This document shows, piece after piece, positions 1-8,457 of a stretch of 64,000 nucleotides of DNA (within the stretch, counting starts at the first letter, position 1; each line of letters begins with the position of its first letter). Position numbers and translations under genes: made by a program. The DNA comes from Chitinophaga sp. sic0106 (GTDB lineage: Bacteria > Bacteroidota > Bacteroidia > Chitinophagales > Chitinophagaceae), in assembly GCF_019219075.1 (NCBI RefSeq), contig NZ_JAHUWJ010000017.1, forward strand, positions 81,825 through 145,824. Reading direction: 5' to 3'. Below the pieces are notes generated by a model. It had not been told where the DNA came from and ran no database searches. It saw nothing but the letters and a program-made list of their open reading frames with translations.

Positions 1-954
1 AACACTTTTAACACGCCTGCTCCGGGATCTCCCGGGCCAGAAAAACCCCGCAGTCGCAATTTATTGATTTATGGTATACTGATTGCGGCCCTCGCAGGCA
101 CCTGGATATATATGTTTTACGATAAAAGCAAATCTAGTGAAATCGTAACATCGCAGAAAATCCAGATTGATTCCATCTCTTCATCCCGTGATGCCTTAGA
201 GCAAGATTTCAACGCTGCCAACGCGCGTCTGGATGATCTGATCAGCCAGAATACCCGTATGGACAGTCTGGTTAAAACCAAAGACAAGGAAATTCAGGAT
301 ATGAAAGCCCGTATTTCCAGCATCCTTACCAAGAAAAATGCAAGTGCAGCTGAACTGGCAGAGGCCCGTCGACTGATTGAACAACTGAAGTCTAACATCG
401 AAGGTTATCAGCAAACCATTGAGCGCCTGGAGGGTGAAAAAATTGTACTGGCTGGCGAAAGAGATTATGCCCGTAAAGAGAGAGACTCTGTTAGCACGGT
501 AAAAGATAGTCTGGGTAAACAGGTTGAACTGGGTTCTGTACTGCATGCTTCCAACATCAAGCTGGAGCCTATCCGCGTAAAAGGTAATGGTAAAGAGATT
601 GCTACTACCAAAGCTAAGAAAGCGGATATGATGCGTGTAGAATTTGACCTGGATGACAACAGAATTGCACCAACCGGCGACAAAGAGATTTTTGTATCCA
701 TTTCTGCTCCTGATGGGTCACCACTTGCAGTTGAAGCGCTGGGTTCCGGCAGATTCACCCTGGAAGATGGTACTGAGAAATTATATACTGCCAAGAAAAC
801 GATCGCGTATGTACAGGGTCAGCGCCAGGCAGTAAGTATGGATTGGAAACAGAATTCTGATTTCAAACCGGGCGACTATGGTGTAGAAATTTATCATAAC
901 GGTTTTAAAATCGGACAGGGTAAAGTAACACTGAAGAAAGGCGGATTATTTTAA
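1..954 (+). CDS. Membrane-anchored coiled-coil protein, 5' end outside window
   Basis: The reading frame is open from base 1, so the true start lies upstream. The visible part begins with a short Pro/Gly-rich cytoplasmic stretch. One hydrophobic segment (about bases 64-114, YGILIAALAGTWIYMFY) follows, then a long heptad-rich coiled coil (about bases 130-530) and a C-terminal beta-rich domain of about 120 residues ending KKGGLF. The TTG at base 64 falls inside the membrane segment and is unlikely to be the start. The layout suggests a single-pass protein with an extracytoplasmic stalk and head. I do not recognise the family. A strong terminator follows directly. Confidence 0.8.
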   Translation, partial: NTFNTPAPGSPGPEKPRSRNLLIYGILIAALAGTWIYMFYDKSKSSEIVTSQKIQIDSISSSRDALEQDFNAANARLDDLISQNTRMDSLVKTKDKEIQDMKARISSILTKKNASAAELAEARRLIEQLKSNIEGYQQTIERLEGEKIVLAGERDYARKERDSVSTVKDSLGKQVELGSVLHASNIKLEPIRVKGNGKEIATTKAKKADMMRVEFDLDDNRIAPTGDKEIFVSISAPDGSPLAVEALGSGRFTLEDGTEKLYTAKKTIAYVQGQRQAVSMDWKQNSDFKPGDYGVEIYHNGFKIGQGKVTLKKGGLF

Positions 955-984
955 CGGCTTGTTAATTAATATATGTTTTTTGTT

Positions 985-1012
985 AAAGGCGGAACACTTG
1001 TTCCGCCTTTTT
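985..1012 (+). terminator. Intrinsic terminator of the coiled-coil gene
   Basis: The arms GGCGGAAC (988-995) and GTTCCGCC (1000-1007) are perfectly complementary around ACTT. They are preceded by AAA and followed by TTTTT. It lies 31 bp after the stop codon. Confidence 0.9.
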
Positions 1013-1405
1013 CGTTTATCTATGCAATGAGGAGTGCAACTTTTCCGGTTGAATTGTTTGTTAATGATTAGTTATTGGAGAAAAGTTATATATAAAAATA
1101 AAATTAAATTAACGTTCTTTGTGGCATAATCAGAAAGACATAACCGGAGGCCAGTAAAGCACTGGAACAAAGAAACCAATGCATTAAAGCAGCAAGTGAC
1201 CAGGACGTTTTCGTGTCAGGATAACCCATATTAATAGTATAACCGATTGCCCGATTTCAAAGGTAGATGTTAGACCCTGGAGTCGTGAAATCTATTGTTG
1301 TTGTTAGTATCATTCATCCTGTGAGTTATGATAAAGATTGCAGCTTTTGCCAGCCATTACGTGTTATTAAACGGAAAAGTTCAGACGCCCGATCAATACA
1401 TAAGC
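1013..1405. other. Gene-free stretch upstream of the receiver gene
   Basis: No convincing reading frame, tRNA or clear TAnnTTTG promoter was seen. The first 120 bases are AT-rich. A small perfect hairpin (CCAGT-AAAGC-ACTGG) lies near 1151-1165. The stretch may hold the promoter and a long 5' leader of the downstream gene. Confidence 0.4.
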
Positions 1406-1801
1406 ATGGAAGACATCAATAAAATAGTGTACGTTGTAGATGATGATGAGATATTCCATTTCATTATCAAAAAAATGTTGGGACAGCAGGATGATAATCT
1501 GATTGTAACATCATTTCTATGTGCGGAAGAAGCATTGGAGCAGTTGTCAGCAGTTCCTCAGCCATCCTTACCTTCTTTGATTATACTCGACATGAATATG
1601 GACCGCATGAATGGCTGGGATTTTATCGAGGCGTATCGGAGCATACAGCCTTCCCTTCACAATAATATTCCGATCATCATGTGTTCTTCTTCGGTGGATA
1701 TGCGTGATTTGCAGAAAGTGGAGAAGACGCCGGAGCTGATGGCTTACATCACCAAGCCGCTGGATAAGAATAAGATGAAAGTGATAGAAGAGTATTTGTA
1801 A
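1406..1801 (+). CDS. Single-domain response regulator (receiver domain)
   Basis: A 131-residue stand-alone CheY-like receiver domain with no output domain. The acidic pair is in VDDDE (Asp12, Asp13). The phosphoacceptor is Asp62 in LIILDMNMD, the conserved Ser is at 94 (MCSSS), and the Lys is at 117 in the TKP motif. These residues indicate phosphorylation by a histidine kinase and signalling by protein-protein contact or phosphorelay. No kinase is nearby, so the partner is unknown. An in-frame ATG at 1328 would add 26 residues with no receiver features. I prefer 1406 because the domain begins right after it. Confidence 0.85.
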   Translation: MEDINKIVYVVDDDEIFHFIIKKMLGQQDDNLIVTSFLCAEEALEQLSAVPQPSLPSLIILDMNMDRMNGWDFIEAYRSIQPSLHNNIPIIMCSSSVDMRDLQKVEKTPELMAYITKPLDKNKMKVIEEYL

Positions 1802-1821
1802 TCTCTTAATAGTTACCAACT

Positions 1822-1864
1822 AAAAAACGCCCTCTTCGGTATACGAAGAGGGCGTTCCTTTTTT
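1822..1864. terminator. Bidirectional terminator between convergent genes
   Basis: A 13-bp perfect stem (1826-1838 with 1844-1856, loop GTATA) has an A-run on its left and a T-run on its right. It can serve both the receiver gene (+) and the ABC-F gene (-). Confidence 0.92.
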
Positions 1865-1904
1865 AGCTTATGTTGACAACCCATGGGGCTGTATACAATT
1901 TGAA

Positions 1905-3548
1905 TTAGGCTAATACCGGTGTACCGTACATTTCGGCGCGGAGCGCTTTCACGCGTTCGTCTGACAGGTACTCGTCGAATGACATCATTCTGTCGATGAT
2001 ACCTTTAGGTGTCAGCTCGATGATACGGGTAGCAACGGATTGCATGAAGGCGTGGTCATGTGTGGTAAACAGCACAATACCTTTGTAGTTCATCATGCTT
2101 TCGTTGAATGACTGGATAGATTCCAGGTCAAGGTGGTTGGTAGGTTCATCGAGGATGATTACGTTAGGGTCCTGGAGCATCATACGACTCACCATGCAAC
2201 GTACTTTTTCACCACCGCTGAGCACGGAGGTTTTCTTCATGATCTCATCTCCGCCGAACAGCATTTTACCGAGGAAGCCACGCAGGAAAGGCTCATCAAC
2301 ATCGGTTACATGCGCAGGCACGTACTGACGTAACCAGTCCATCAGGTTTACATCTTTATTGGTAAAAAATTCTGCGTTATCATTTGGCAGGTAGGCGGTA
2401 GTAACGGTAGTACCCCATTCAAACTTACCACCATCGGCAGGCAGTTCATTGTTAATAACCTGGAAGAAGGTAGTCAGCGCCAGGTGGTCCTTAGACATGA
2501 AGGCGATTTTATCTCCCTTATTAACAGAGAAGGAAACATCGGTAAACAGTTTGCGACCGTCTACTGATTTATCCAGTTTCTCAACATTGAGGATCTGGTT
2601 ACCAACTTCGCGCTGTTGTTTGAAGATGATACCAGGGTATTTGCGGTTTGAAGGCTGGATATCTTCGATAACCAGTTTCTCGAGTGCTTTCTTACGGGAG
2701 GTAGCCTGTTTGGATTTGGAAGCGTTCGCAGAGAAGCGGGCGATAAAGTCCATGAGGTCTTTACGCTTGTCTTCCATTTTCTTGTTCTTATCTGCGATCT
2801 GGCGGGCCATCAGTTGGGATGATTCGTACCAGAAGGAATAGTTACCGCTGAAGATCTGGATTTTGGCGCGATCTACGTCGGCTACATGCGTACAAACGGC
2901 ATCGAGGAAGTGACGGTCGTGGGATACTACGATCACGATGTTTTCGTAGTCGGCCAGGAAGTTTTCCAGCCATCCGATCGTTTCCACGTCGAGGTCATTC
3001 GTAGGCTCATCGAGCAGGAGTATGTCCGGGTTACCGAACAGTGCCTGAGCGATGAGGACACGTACTTTGATGTTACCTGCCACGTCTTTCATGAGGATGT
3101 TGTGGAGGTCTTCTTTTACGCCGAGGTCGCCCAGAAGTACACCTGCATCGCTTTCCGCGGTATAGCCGCCCATTTCACCATATTCGCCTTCGAGTTCACC
3201 TGCGCGGATACCATCCTCTTCGGTGAAATCTTCTTTGGCATATATTTCGTCGCGCTCTTTGGCAATTTCCCAGAGCTTTTTGTTGCCCATTAATACTGCA
3301 TTCAGCACCGTAACTTCATCAAATTCAAAGTGGTTCTGCTTCAGTACGCTCATGCGCTCGCCGGGAGTAATCTCCACGGTGCCTTTGTTCGGCTCGATCT
3401 CTCCGGACAGGATTTTCAGGAAAGTGGACTTTCCTGCTCCATTAGCCCCAATAACACCATAGCAGTTCCCTTTTGTGAAATTGAGGTTAACTTCGTCAAA
3501 CAGTACTCTCTTACCGAAAGAGAGCGTTACGTTTTTAACACTGATCAT
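1905..3548 (-). CDS. ABC-F family ATPase (YbiT-like)
   Basis: 547 residues with two nucleotide-binding domains joined by a charged linker (about 240-310) and no membrane segments. This is the ABC-F layout, whose members act on the ribosome. NBD1 has an intact Walker A (GANGAGKST, 34-42) and Walker B (LLLDEPTND, Asp180/Glu181), but its signature is degenerate (VAGNIKVRV, 156-164). NBD2 has an intact signature (LSGGEK, 443-448) and Walker B (ILDEPTNH, Asp467/Glu468), but Walker A is replaced by MSKDHLALTTF (351-361) with no Lys. The defects therefore fall in the same composite ATP site. The exact role (translation factor or antibiotic protection) cannot be told. A near-consensus promoter lies just upstream. 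Confidence 0.93.
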   Translation of the reverse strand: MISVKNVTLSFGKRVLFDEVNLNFTKGNCYGVIGANGAGKSTFLKILSGEIEPNKGTVEITPGERMSVLKQNHFEFDEVTVLNAVLMGNKKLWEIAKERDEIYAKEDFTEEDGIRAGELEGEYGEMGGYTAESDAGVLLGDLGVKEDLHNILMKDVAGNIKVRVLIAQALFGNPDILLLDEPTNDLDVETIGWLENFLADYENIVIVVSHDRHFLDAVCTHVADVDRAKIQIFSGNYSFWYESSQLMARQIADKNKKMEDKRKDLMDFIARFSANASKSKQATSRKKALEKLVIEDIQPSNRKYPGIIFKQQREVGNQILNVEKLDKSVDGRKLFTDVSFSVNKGDKIAFMSKDHLALTTFFQVINNELPADGGKFEWGTTVTTAYLPNDNAEFFTNKDVNLMDWLRQYVPAHVTDVDEPFLRGFLGKMLFGGDEIMKKTSVLSGGEKVRCMVSRMMLQDPNVIILDEPTNHLDLESIQSFNESMMNYKGIVLFTTHDHAFMQSVATRIIELTPKGIIDRMMSFDEYLSDERVKALRAEMYGTPVLA

Positions 3549-3573
3549 GCTTGCTAAGTAAATTTTGAAGCGG

Positions 3574-3604
3574 CAAAGTTACGAATATATACCGGGGATT
3601 CCAA
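3574..3604 (-). promoter_or_regulatory. Bacteroidota-type promoter of the ABC-F gene
   Basis: Read on the minus strand, TTG (3602-3604), 20 nt, then TAACTTTG (3574-3581), a perfect TAnnTTTG -7 element. The 5' leader would be only about 20 nt. Confidence 0.7.
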
Positions 3605-3749
3605 GTGAATGGAGCAATAGTAAGAGAAGTATAACTTTTGCATCAAATCATTTTAGAATTAATTTTTTATATATTAGAGAGATTATTATATTAATTCTTC
3701 TATGATCCCACTTACCCTTTAGGTTCAGGAGATAAAACAGCCCTTACTA

Positions 3750-4184
3750 ATGATAGAGACAAAGCCACCCACCAATTATTACACGGAGGTTCATAAAATC
3801 AGCAAGCTACTGGCGTCACAAATCTCCCTCGATATCATCATTGAGCAATCCCTGCTTGTGCCTGATGATACCAGGCTGGTCATTCAACGGATAAATGTCA
3901 ATTGCCCGTCCGATCAAATGATTAAGGCAGAGCTGCCTGTCTCAACATCTTCCAGGGGATTCAGGCGTACAAGAATACTAGTCAGGATATTCCTGGCATT
4001 TCTGTTGACGATGGTTATAGCCCTGGAACTATTCAAAAATTCTGGCATGACGCTTTTCTATCTGAGCTTAATAGGAATAATGGAGGTTGCTATAAGGATC
4101 TTTTGCAGAGATGAAATCCCACCTACGCCCAAAAGTCTGTTCCTGGATCGGTTAGCCGAGGAAATTGAGTTAAAGAACAATTAG
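3750..4184 (+). CDS. Small membrane protein of unknown function
   Basis: 144 residues. The N-terminal 75 residues are soluble, followed by Arg-rich RGFRRTRILVR. Two adjacent hydrophobic segments come next (about 80-96 and 101-118), then a charged tail. The positive-inside rule suggests both ends are cytoplasmic. No family is recognised. It is separated by 66 bp from the carbonic anhydrase gene on the same strand and could be co-transcribed with it. Codon use and length look like a real gene, but no homology evidence is available here. Confidence 0.65.
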   Translation: MIETKPPTNYYTEVHKISKLLASQISLDIIIEQSLLVPDDTRLVIQRINVNCPSDQMIKAELPVSTSSRGFRRTRILVRIFLAFLLTMVIALELFKNSGMTLFYLSLIGIMEVAIRIFCRDEIPPTPKSLFLDRLAEEIELKNN

Positions 4185-4250
4185 TTATCACCTTTTGTGT
4201 ACGCCGAAAGCCATTCCTGCCGTATCTTTAGCGCATAAAATACTAGCGCT

Positions 4251-4907
4251 ATGACTGATTACAATCAGGTTTTTGAGAACAACAGAAAATGGGTAGCTTC
4301 CAAAACCGCTACTGAAACTGATTTTTTTGAGAAAATGGCTGACTCCCAATCTCCGAAGTACCTCTATATCGGTTGCAGCGACAGCCGGGTACCCACCAAT
4401 GAGATTATGGGCCTGGAAGCGGGTGAAGTATTTGTACACCGTAACATTGCTAACCTGGTACCCAATACCGACCTCAACGTTATGGCAGTGATCAACTATG
4501 CCGTGGTACACCTGGAAGTGAAGCATATAGTCGTTTGTGGCCACTACAACTGTGGTGGTGTAAAAGCCGCTATGCAACCAAAGGACCTCGGTATCCTGAA
4601 CCCATGGCTACGCAATATCCGTGACGTTTACCGCCTGCACATGGATGAACTCAACGCCATCCCTGATGAGCATGATCGCTATAACCGCCTCGTAGAGCTC
4701 AATGTACAGGAACAATGCATCAACATCATCAAGACAGCAGCGGTACAGAAAATGTATACAGCTAAAGGATTTCCTACCGTACACGGTTGGGTATATGACC
4801 TGAAAAATGGTATGCTGAAAGATTTGCAGATCGACTTTGAAGGCGTACTGCACGAAATTCAGAAGATCTATGATCTGACCGGATCAGGCCTGATGCAAAA
4901 AGATTAA
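4251..4907 (+). CDS. can: Beta-class carbonic anhydrase
   Basis: Interconverts CO2 and bicarbonate in the cytoplasm. The 218 residues show all beta-class landmarks: CSDSR with zinc ligand Cys42 and the Asp44/Arg46 dyad, and GHYNCGG with zinc ligands His98 and Cys101. HRNIANLV (63-70) is also typical. Length is normal for the family. The stop is 18 bp before the glutamate racemase start, so the two are probably co-transcribed. No frameshift or missing residue is seen. Confidence 0.95.
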   Translation: MTDYNQVFENNRKWVASKTATETDFFEKMADSQSPKYLYIGCSDSRVPTNEIMGLEAGEVFVHRNIANLVPNTDLNVMAVINYAVVHLEVKHIVVCGHYNCGGVKAAMQPKDLGILNPWLRNIRDVYRLHMDELNAIPDEHDRYNRLVELNVQEQCINIIKTAAVQKMYTAKGFPTVHGWVYDLKNGMLKDLQIDFEGVLHEIQKIYDLTGSGLMQKD

Positions 4908-4925
4908 TACCAAAAACAACTGACC

Positions 4926-5753
4926 ATGGGGCCAATCGGGGTTTTCGATTCCGGCTATGGCGGACTTACCGTTCTCAAAGAAATTGTAACGGAGCTGCCG
5001 CAGTACGACTATATCTATCTGGGAGATAATGCACGCGCACCGTATGGTAACCGCGGTTTTGATACTATTCACACTTACACGCTGCAGTGTGTACAGCGAC
5101 TATTCGACATGGGTTGTCCGCTCGTGGTGCTGGCATGCAATACCGCTTCGGCAAAGGCGCTACGCACTATTCAGCAAAAGGACCTGCCTCGCATTGCGCC
5201 TGACAACAGAGTATTGGGGGTAATACGACCCACAACTGAAATGGTTGGCTCTATTACACAATCAGGTGAAGTTGGCATATTAGCTACTAACGGTACCGTA
5301 TCATCGCAGTCATACCCGATAGAGATTGCTAAATTTTTCCCGAATGTAAAAGTATTTCAGCAGGCTTGCCCGATGTGGGTGCCGTTGATAGAAAATAATG
5401 AGCATGAAGCTGACGGGGCTGACTACTTCGTAAAGGAATATTTAGATAAAATCCTGTCTCAATCCACCAATATCGACACCCTGGTATTGGCCTGCACGCA
5501 CTACCCATTATTGCTGCGTAAGATCCGTCAACATGTGCCTGGCGGTGTTACCGTGTTAGGACAAGGCAAGCTGGTGGCGAGGAGCCTGAAAGATTACCTG
5601 CATCGACATCCGGAAATGGAACAGCGACTGAGTAAAAGCGGTAAGCAATCATTTTACACTACAGATGATCCGGGAATTTTTGACCAGATGGCAGAGATAT
5701 TTTTTGGGAAGACAGTAACGTCAGCAAAGATTGAGGCAGAAAAATTGAAATAG
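4926..5753 (+). CDS. murI: Glutamate racemase
   Basis: Makes D-glutamate for peptidoglycan by a two-cysteine mechanism. Catalytic Cys71 lies in LACNTASA and Cys190 in LACTHYPLL, and the N-terminal GVFDSGYGGLTVL (5-17) is the family fingerprint. The length of 275 residues is typical. It starts at ATG 4926 just after the carbonic anhydrase gene, and a strong terminator follows 33 bp after the stop. Confidence 0.96.
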   Translation: MGPIGVFDSGYGGLTVLKEIVTELPQYDYIYLGDNARAPYGNRGFDTIHTYTLQCVQRLFDMGCPLVVLACNTASAKALRTIQQKDLPRIAPDNRVLGVIRPTTEMVGSITQSGEVGILATNGTVSSQSYPIEIAKFFPNVKVFQQACPMWVPLIENNEHEADGADYFVKEYLDKILSQSTNIDTLVLACTHYPLLLRKIRQHVPGGVTVLGQGKLVARSLKDYLHRHPEMEQRLSKSGKQSFYTTDDPGIFDQMAEIFFGKTVTSAKIEAEKLK

Positions 5754-5786
5754 TCGAAAGAAATTCTGTTGAAACAAATTCTCTAT

Positions 5787-5821
5787 AACGGTTGCATCAT
5801 GAAGATGCAGCCGTTTTTTTT
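5787..5821 (+). terminator. Intrinsic terminator after murI
   Basis: A 12-bp stem (5787-5798 with 5804-5815, one G-U pair) around ATGAA, running into eight T. Confidence 0.92.
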
Positions 5822-5977
5822 ATCGTACATTCTCCTCCCACCCTATACGCGGTTGCCCCCGCGAAGAGAACTCCCGGAGCAACAACCGCACAAACATTGT
5901 ACGGCTTAATGTACAATATCTGCCGTCGAACCATCAATTCTACAACGACATGGGAATCTATAGACTCCACCACGTGG

Positions 5978-6118
5978 ATGCCATACTCTTACACCGCGGA
6001 TCTTTCGATAGGGCGTAAATACCCAGCCATTGATACAATTGAATTTGCAGACTTTCATATTAAAATTTTGAAACGCTACCAATCAATCACCCTGGTAGCT
6101 GTGGGTGATTTTACCTGA
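5978..6118 (+). pseudogene. Relic of an M16 (insulinase-like) zinc peptidase
   Basis: In the 604-bp gap 5754-6357, one frame reads MPYSYTADLSIG, then IDTIEFADFHIKILKRYQS and ITLVAVGDF before TGA at 6118. This resembles the conserved stretch of M16 peptidases in which a YxxRLPIG-like motif precedes an F-x-K-x-Y-R segment and a VVVGDF strand. There is no start codon, no HxxEH zinc motif and no continuation after GDF, so only a fragment of a dead gene remains. The family call is from memory of the motif. The remaining parts of the gap hold the murI terminator and two hairpins, with nothing else recognised. Confidence 0.5.
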
Positions 6119-6152
6119 TGGTAAAATGAAGTCTTAGAGTGGAGAGAAAAAT

Positions 6153-6180
6153 AACCTGGATGTTAAGCCGCATCCAGGTT
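6153..6180. other. Perfect 10-bp inverted repeat
   Basis: AACCTGGATG (6153-6162) and CATCCAGGTT (6171-6180) flank an 8-nt loop. On the minus strand it is followed by a T-rich tract (ATTTTTCTC), so it may be a back-up terminator for the peptidase gene that ends at 6358. Confidence 0.5.
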
Positions 6181-6283
6181 GGAATTTTAGCACTTAGAAA
6201 AGTGTGTTTCAAATATTTTAATATGATACTACTAAGGTAGTATACCTAATTATATTTACCAAAAAAATTAGCATATTTATTTC

Positions 6284-6328
6284 AAAACAAAACCCTTACC
6301 AATACTACATTACACAGTATTGATAAGG
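6284..6328 (-). terminator. Probable terminator of the S9 peptidase gene
   Basis: A 13-bp stem with one mismatch (6294-6306 with 6316-6328, 9-nt loop) lies 30 bp past the stop. On the minus strand it is followed by GTTTTGTTTTG. Confidence 0.65.
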
Positions 6329-6357
6329 ATTTTATCAAAATGAAAAAACTAATAAAG

Positions 6358-8415
6358 TTAGTCAACCTTTTCCTTTCCGCTGATCTTAAGTAAAAACGCA
6401 TATTCCATCGCTTTTTCCTTCAGCGCTTCAAACCTTCCGCTCGCACCACCGTGTCCTGTTTCCATATCCGTATGCAGTAACAACAGGTTGTTATCCGTTT
6501 TTAACTCGCGCAACTTAGCCACCCATTTTGCAGGCTCCCAATATTGCACCTGTGAATCATGTAAACCCGTTGTTACCAGCAGGTTTGGATAAGCCTTGGG
6601 TTCGACGTTATCATACGGTGAATACGACAACATATATTCATACGAATCCTTGTTTTTGGGATTACCCCACTCATCAAACTCGCCGGTTGTTAATGGAATA
6701 GTTTCATCCAGCATAGTTGTTACTACATCCACAAAGGGCACCTGCGCCACCACACCGTTCCACAGGTCGGGCCGCATGTTGATAACCGCCCCCATTAATA
6801 AGCCACCCGCGCTGCCTCCCATGGCATATAATTGCTTAGCGGAAGTATATCTCTCCCTCACCAAATACTCCCCGCAATCAACGAAGTCGGTGAAAGTATT
6901 CTTCTTCTTAAACATCTTCCCGTCTTCATACCACTGCCTTCCCATGTCTTCTCCACCACGGATATGCGCAATAGCATAGGCAAAACCGCGATTCAGCAAG
7001 CTTAACATGCCGGAGCTGAAATGCACGTCCATACTGTGTCCGTACGACCCGTACGCATACAACAACAATGGCCGGGTACCATCTTTCACAAAATCGTTAC
7101 GGTATACCAGCGACACCGGGACCAGTGTACCATCCGAAACCGGCACCATCAGTCTTTCCGACGTATAATCGTTCACGTTATACCCACCCAATACTTCCTG
7201 TTGCCGCATCAACTGCTGCGCACCAGTAAGCATATCATAATCATATACAGAAGAAGGGGTCACCATAGATACATACCCATAGCGCAATACATGGCTGTCC
7301 ATCTCCGGATTAGCACCTGTATAAACCGTATAGGCAGGCTCCGAAAACTGCAGGTATTCGTCTCTCCCACTCTCCCGGTGAATAATCCTGATGCGGTTAA
7401 GCCCATTGGAGCGCTCATTCAGTACCAGGAAGTTGTTAAATAACTCCAGTTCTTCCAGCAATACATCGGCGCGATGCGGGATTAGTTCTTGCCATTCCTC
7501 TCTGGACGTGCTATCCAGGCCTGCTGTCATCAGCCGGAAGTTGAGCGCATCCCAATTGGTGATGATATAGAATTTATCATCACGGTGATCGATGCTATAC
7601 AGCATATCCCTTGTACGCGGATGAAAAACCCTGAAGGTGCCGTTAGGATCATCGGCAGCCAAAATCCTGCATTCACCGGTTTGTGTACTGTCACTTTCGA
7701 TGACGATGAATTTGCCCGATTTCGTTTTACTTATACCAACATTGAAGGTTTCGTCTCCCTCAAAAAAAACCATTACATCCGCTGCTGCCCCCAGTGTATG
7801 GCGCATTACCTTATCCGAGCGCAACGTGTCCGGGTCTTTTCGTGTATAGAATAGCGTTAGGTTATCTGCCGCCCAGGTATAAGACGGATCTGTATCTTTG
7901 ATTTCATCCGGCAGTAGCTCACCGGTTGCAAGGTCCTTGATACGAAGGGTATACTTGCGGCGACTAACCGTATCGATGCCATAGGCCAGCAGTCGCGCAT
8001 CCGGACTGATAGCCAGGCCGCTCACCTGGCAGTAGTTATGCCCTTCCGCCAGCTGGTTTACGTCCAGCACAATTTCTTCCGGGTCATCCAGGCTGTTCTT
8101 TTTGCGGCAATAGATGGGGTATTCTTTTCCCTGCTCGAAGCGGGTATAGTAATAGTAGCCGTTTTTACGATAGGGCACGCCCATATCTGTTTCTTTGATA
8201 CGGCCTTTCATTTCAGCAAAAAGCTGCTCCCGCAGCTCCTTTTCAGGCGCGAGAACAGCTTCGAGATAATTATTTTCCGCTGTGAGGTAATCAATTACTT
8301 TTTGATCCTCGCGGTTATTGAGCCAGTAATAATGATCTGTACGGGTATGGCCGTGGACCGAGAGTTCTTTCGCAATTTTCTCTACAGACGGTGGGGTAAG
8401 TATTTCCTGTGACAT
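6358..8415 (-). CDS. ptrB: Oligopeptidase B (S9A prolyl oligopeptidase family)
   Basis: A serine peptidase that cleaves short peptides, after basic residues in characterised oligopeptidase B enzymes. The 685 residues match the usual length. The N-terminal two thirds form the beta-propeller region. The catalytic domain shows GGSAGGLLMGAV (nucleophile Ser), HDSQVQYWEPAK (Asp region) and ETGHGGASGR (catalytic His). There is no signal peptide, so it is probably cytoplasmic. It is followed by the Tat-exported oxidoreductase gene 42 bp upstream on the same strand. Specificity cannot be fixed from sequence alone. Confidence 0.93.
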   Translation of the reverse strand: MSQEILTPPSVEKIAKELSVHGHTRTDHYYWLNNREDQKVIDYLTAENNYLEAVLAPEKELREQLFAEMKGRIKETDMGVPYRKNGYYYYTRFEQGKEYPIYCRKKNSLDDPEEIVLDVNQLAEGHNYCQVSGLAISPDARLLAYGIDTVSRRKYTLRIKDLATGELLPDEIKDTDPSYTWAADNLTLFYTRKDPDTLRSDKVMRHTLGAAADVMVFFEGDETFNVGISKTKSGKFIVIESDSTQTGECRILAADDPNGTFRVFHPRTRDMLYSIDHRDDKFYIITNWDALNFRLMTAGLDSTSREEWQELIPHRADVLLEELELFNNFLVLNERSNGLNRIRIIHRESGRDEYLQFSEPAYTVYTGANPEMDSHVLRYGYVSMVTPSSVYDYDMLTGAQQLMRQQEVLGGYNVNDYTSERLMVPVSDGTLVPVSLVYRNDFVKDGTRPLLLYAYGSYGHSMDVHFSSGMLSLLNRGFAYAIAHIRGGEDMGRQWYEDGKMFKKKNTFTDFVDCGEYLVRERYTSAKQLYAMGGSAGGLLMGAVINMRPDLWNGVVAQVPFVDVVTTMLDETIPLTTGEFDEWGNPKNKDSYEYMLSYSPYDNVEPKAYPNLLVTTGLHDSQVQYWEPAKWVAKLRELKTDNNLLLLHTDMETGHGGASGRFEALKEKAMEYAFLLKISGKEKVD

Positions 8416-8457
8416 GCTGCAAAATTTTTCGATGCAGCTAAAATTAAGGAAATCCGC

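Noticed and set aside
5792..6118. 108-codon frame starting at TTG
   Set aside because: Its start lies inside the murI terminator. Only the C-terminal part looks like an M16 peptidase relic, reported as a pseudogene.
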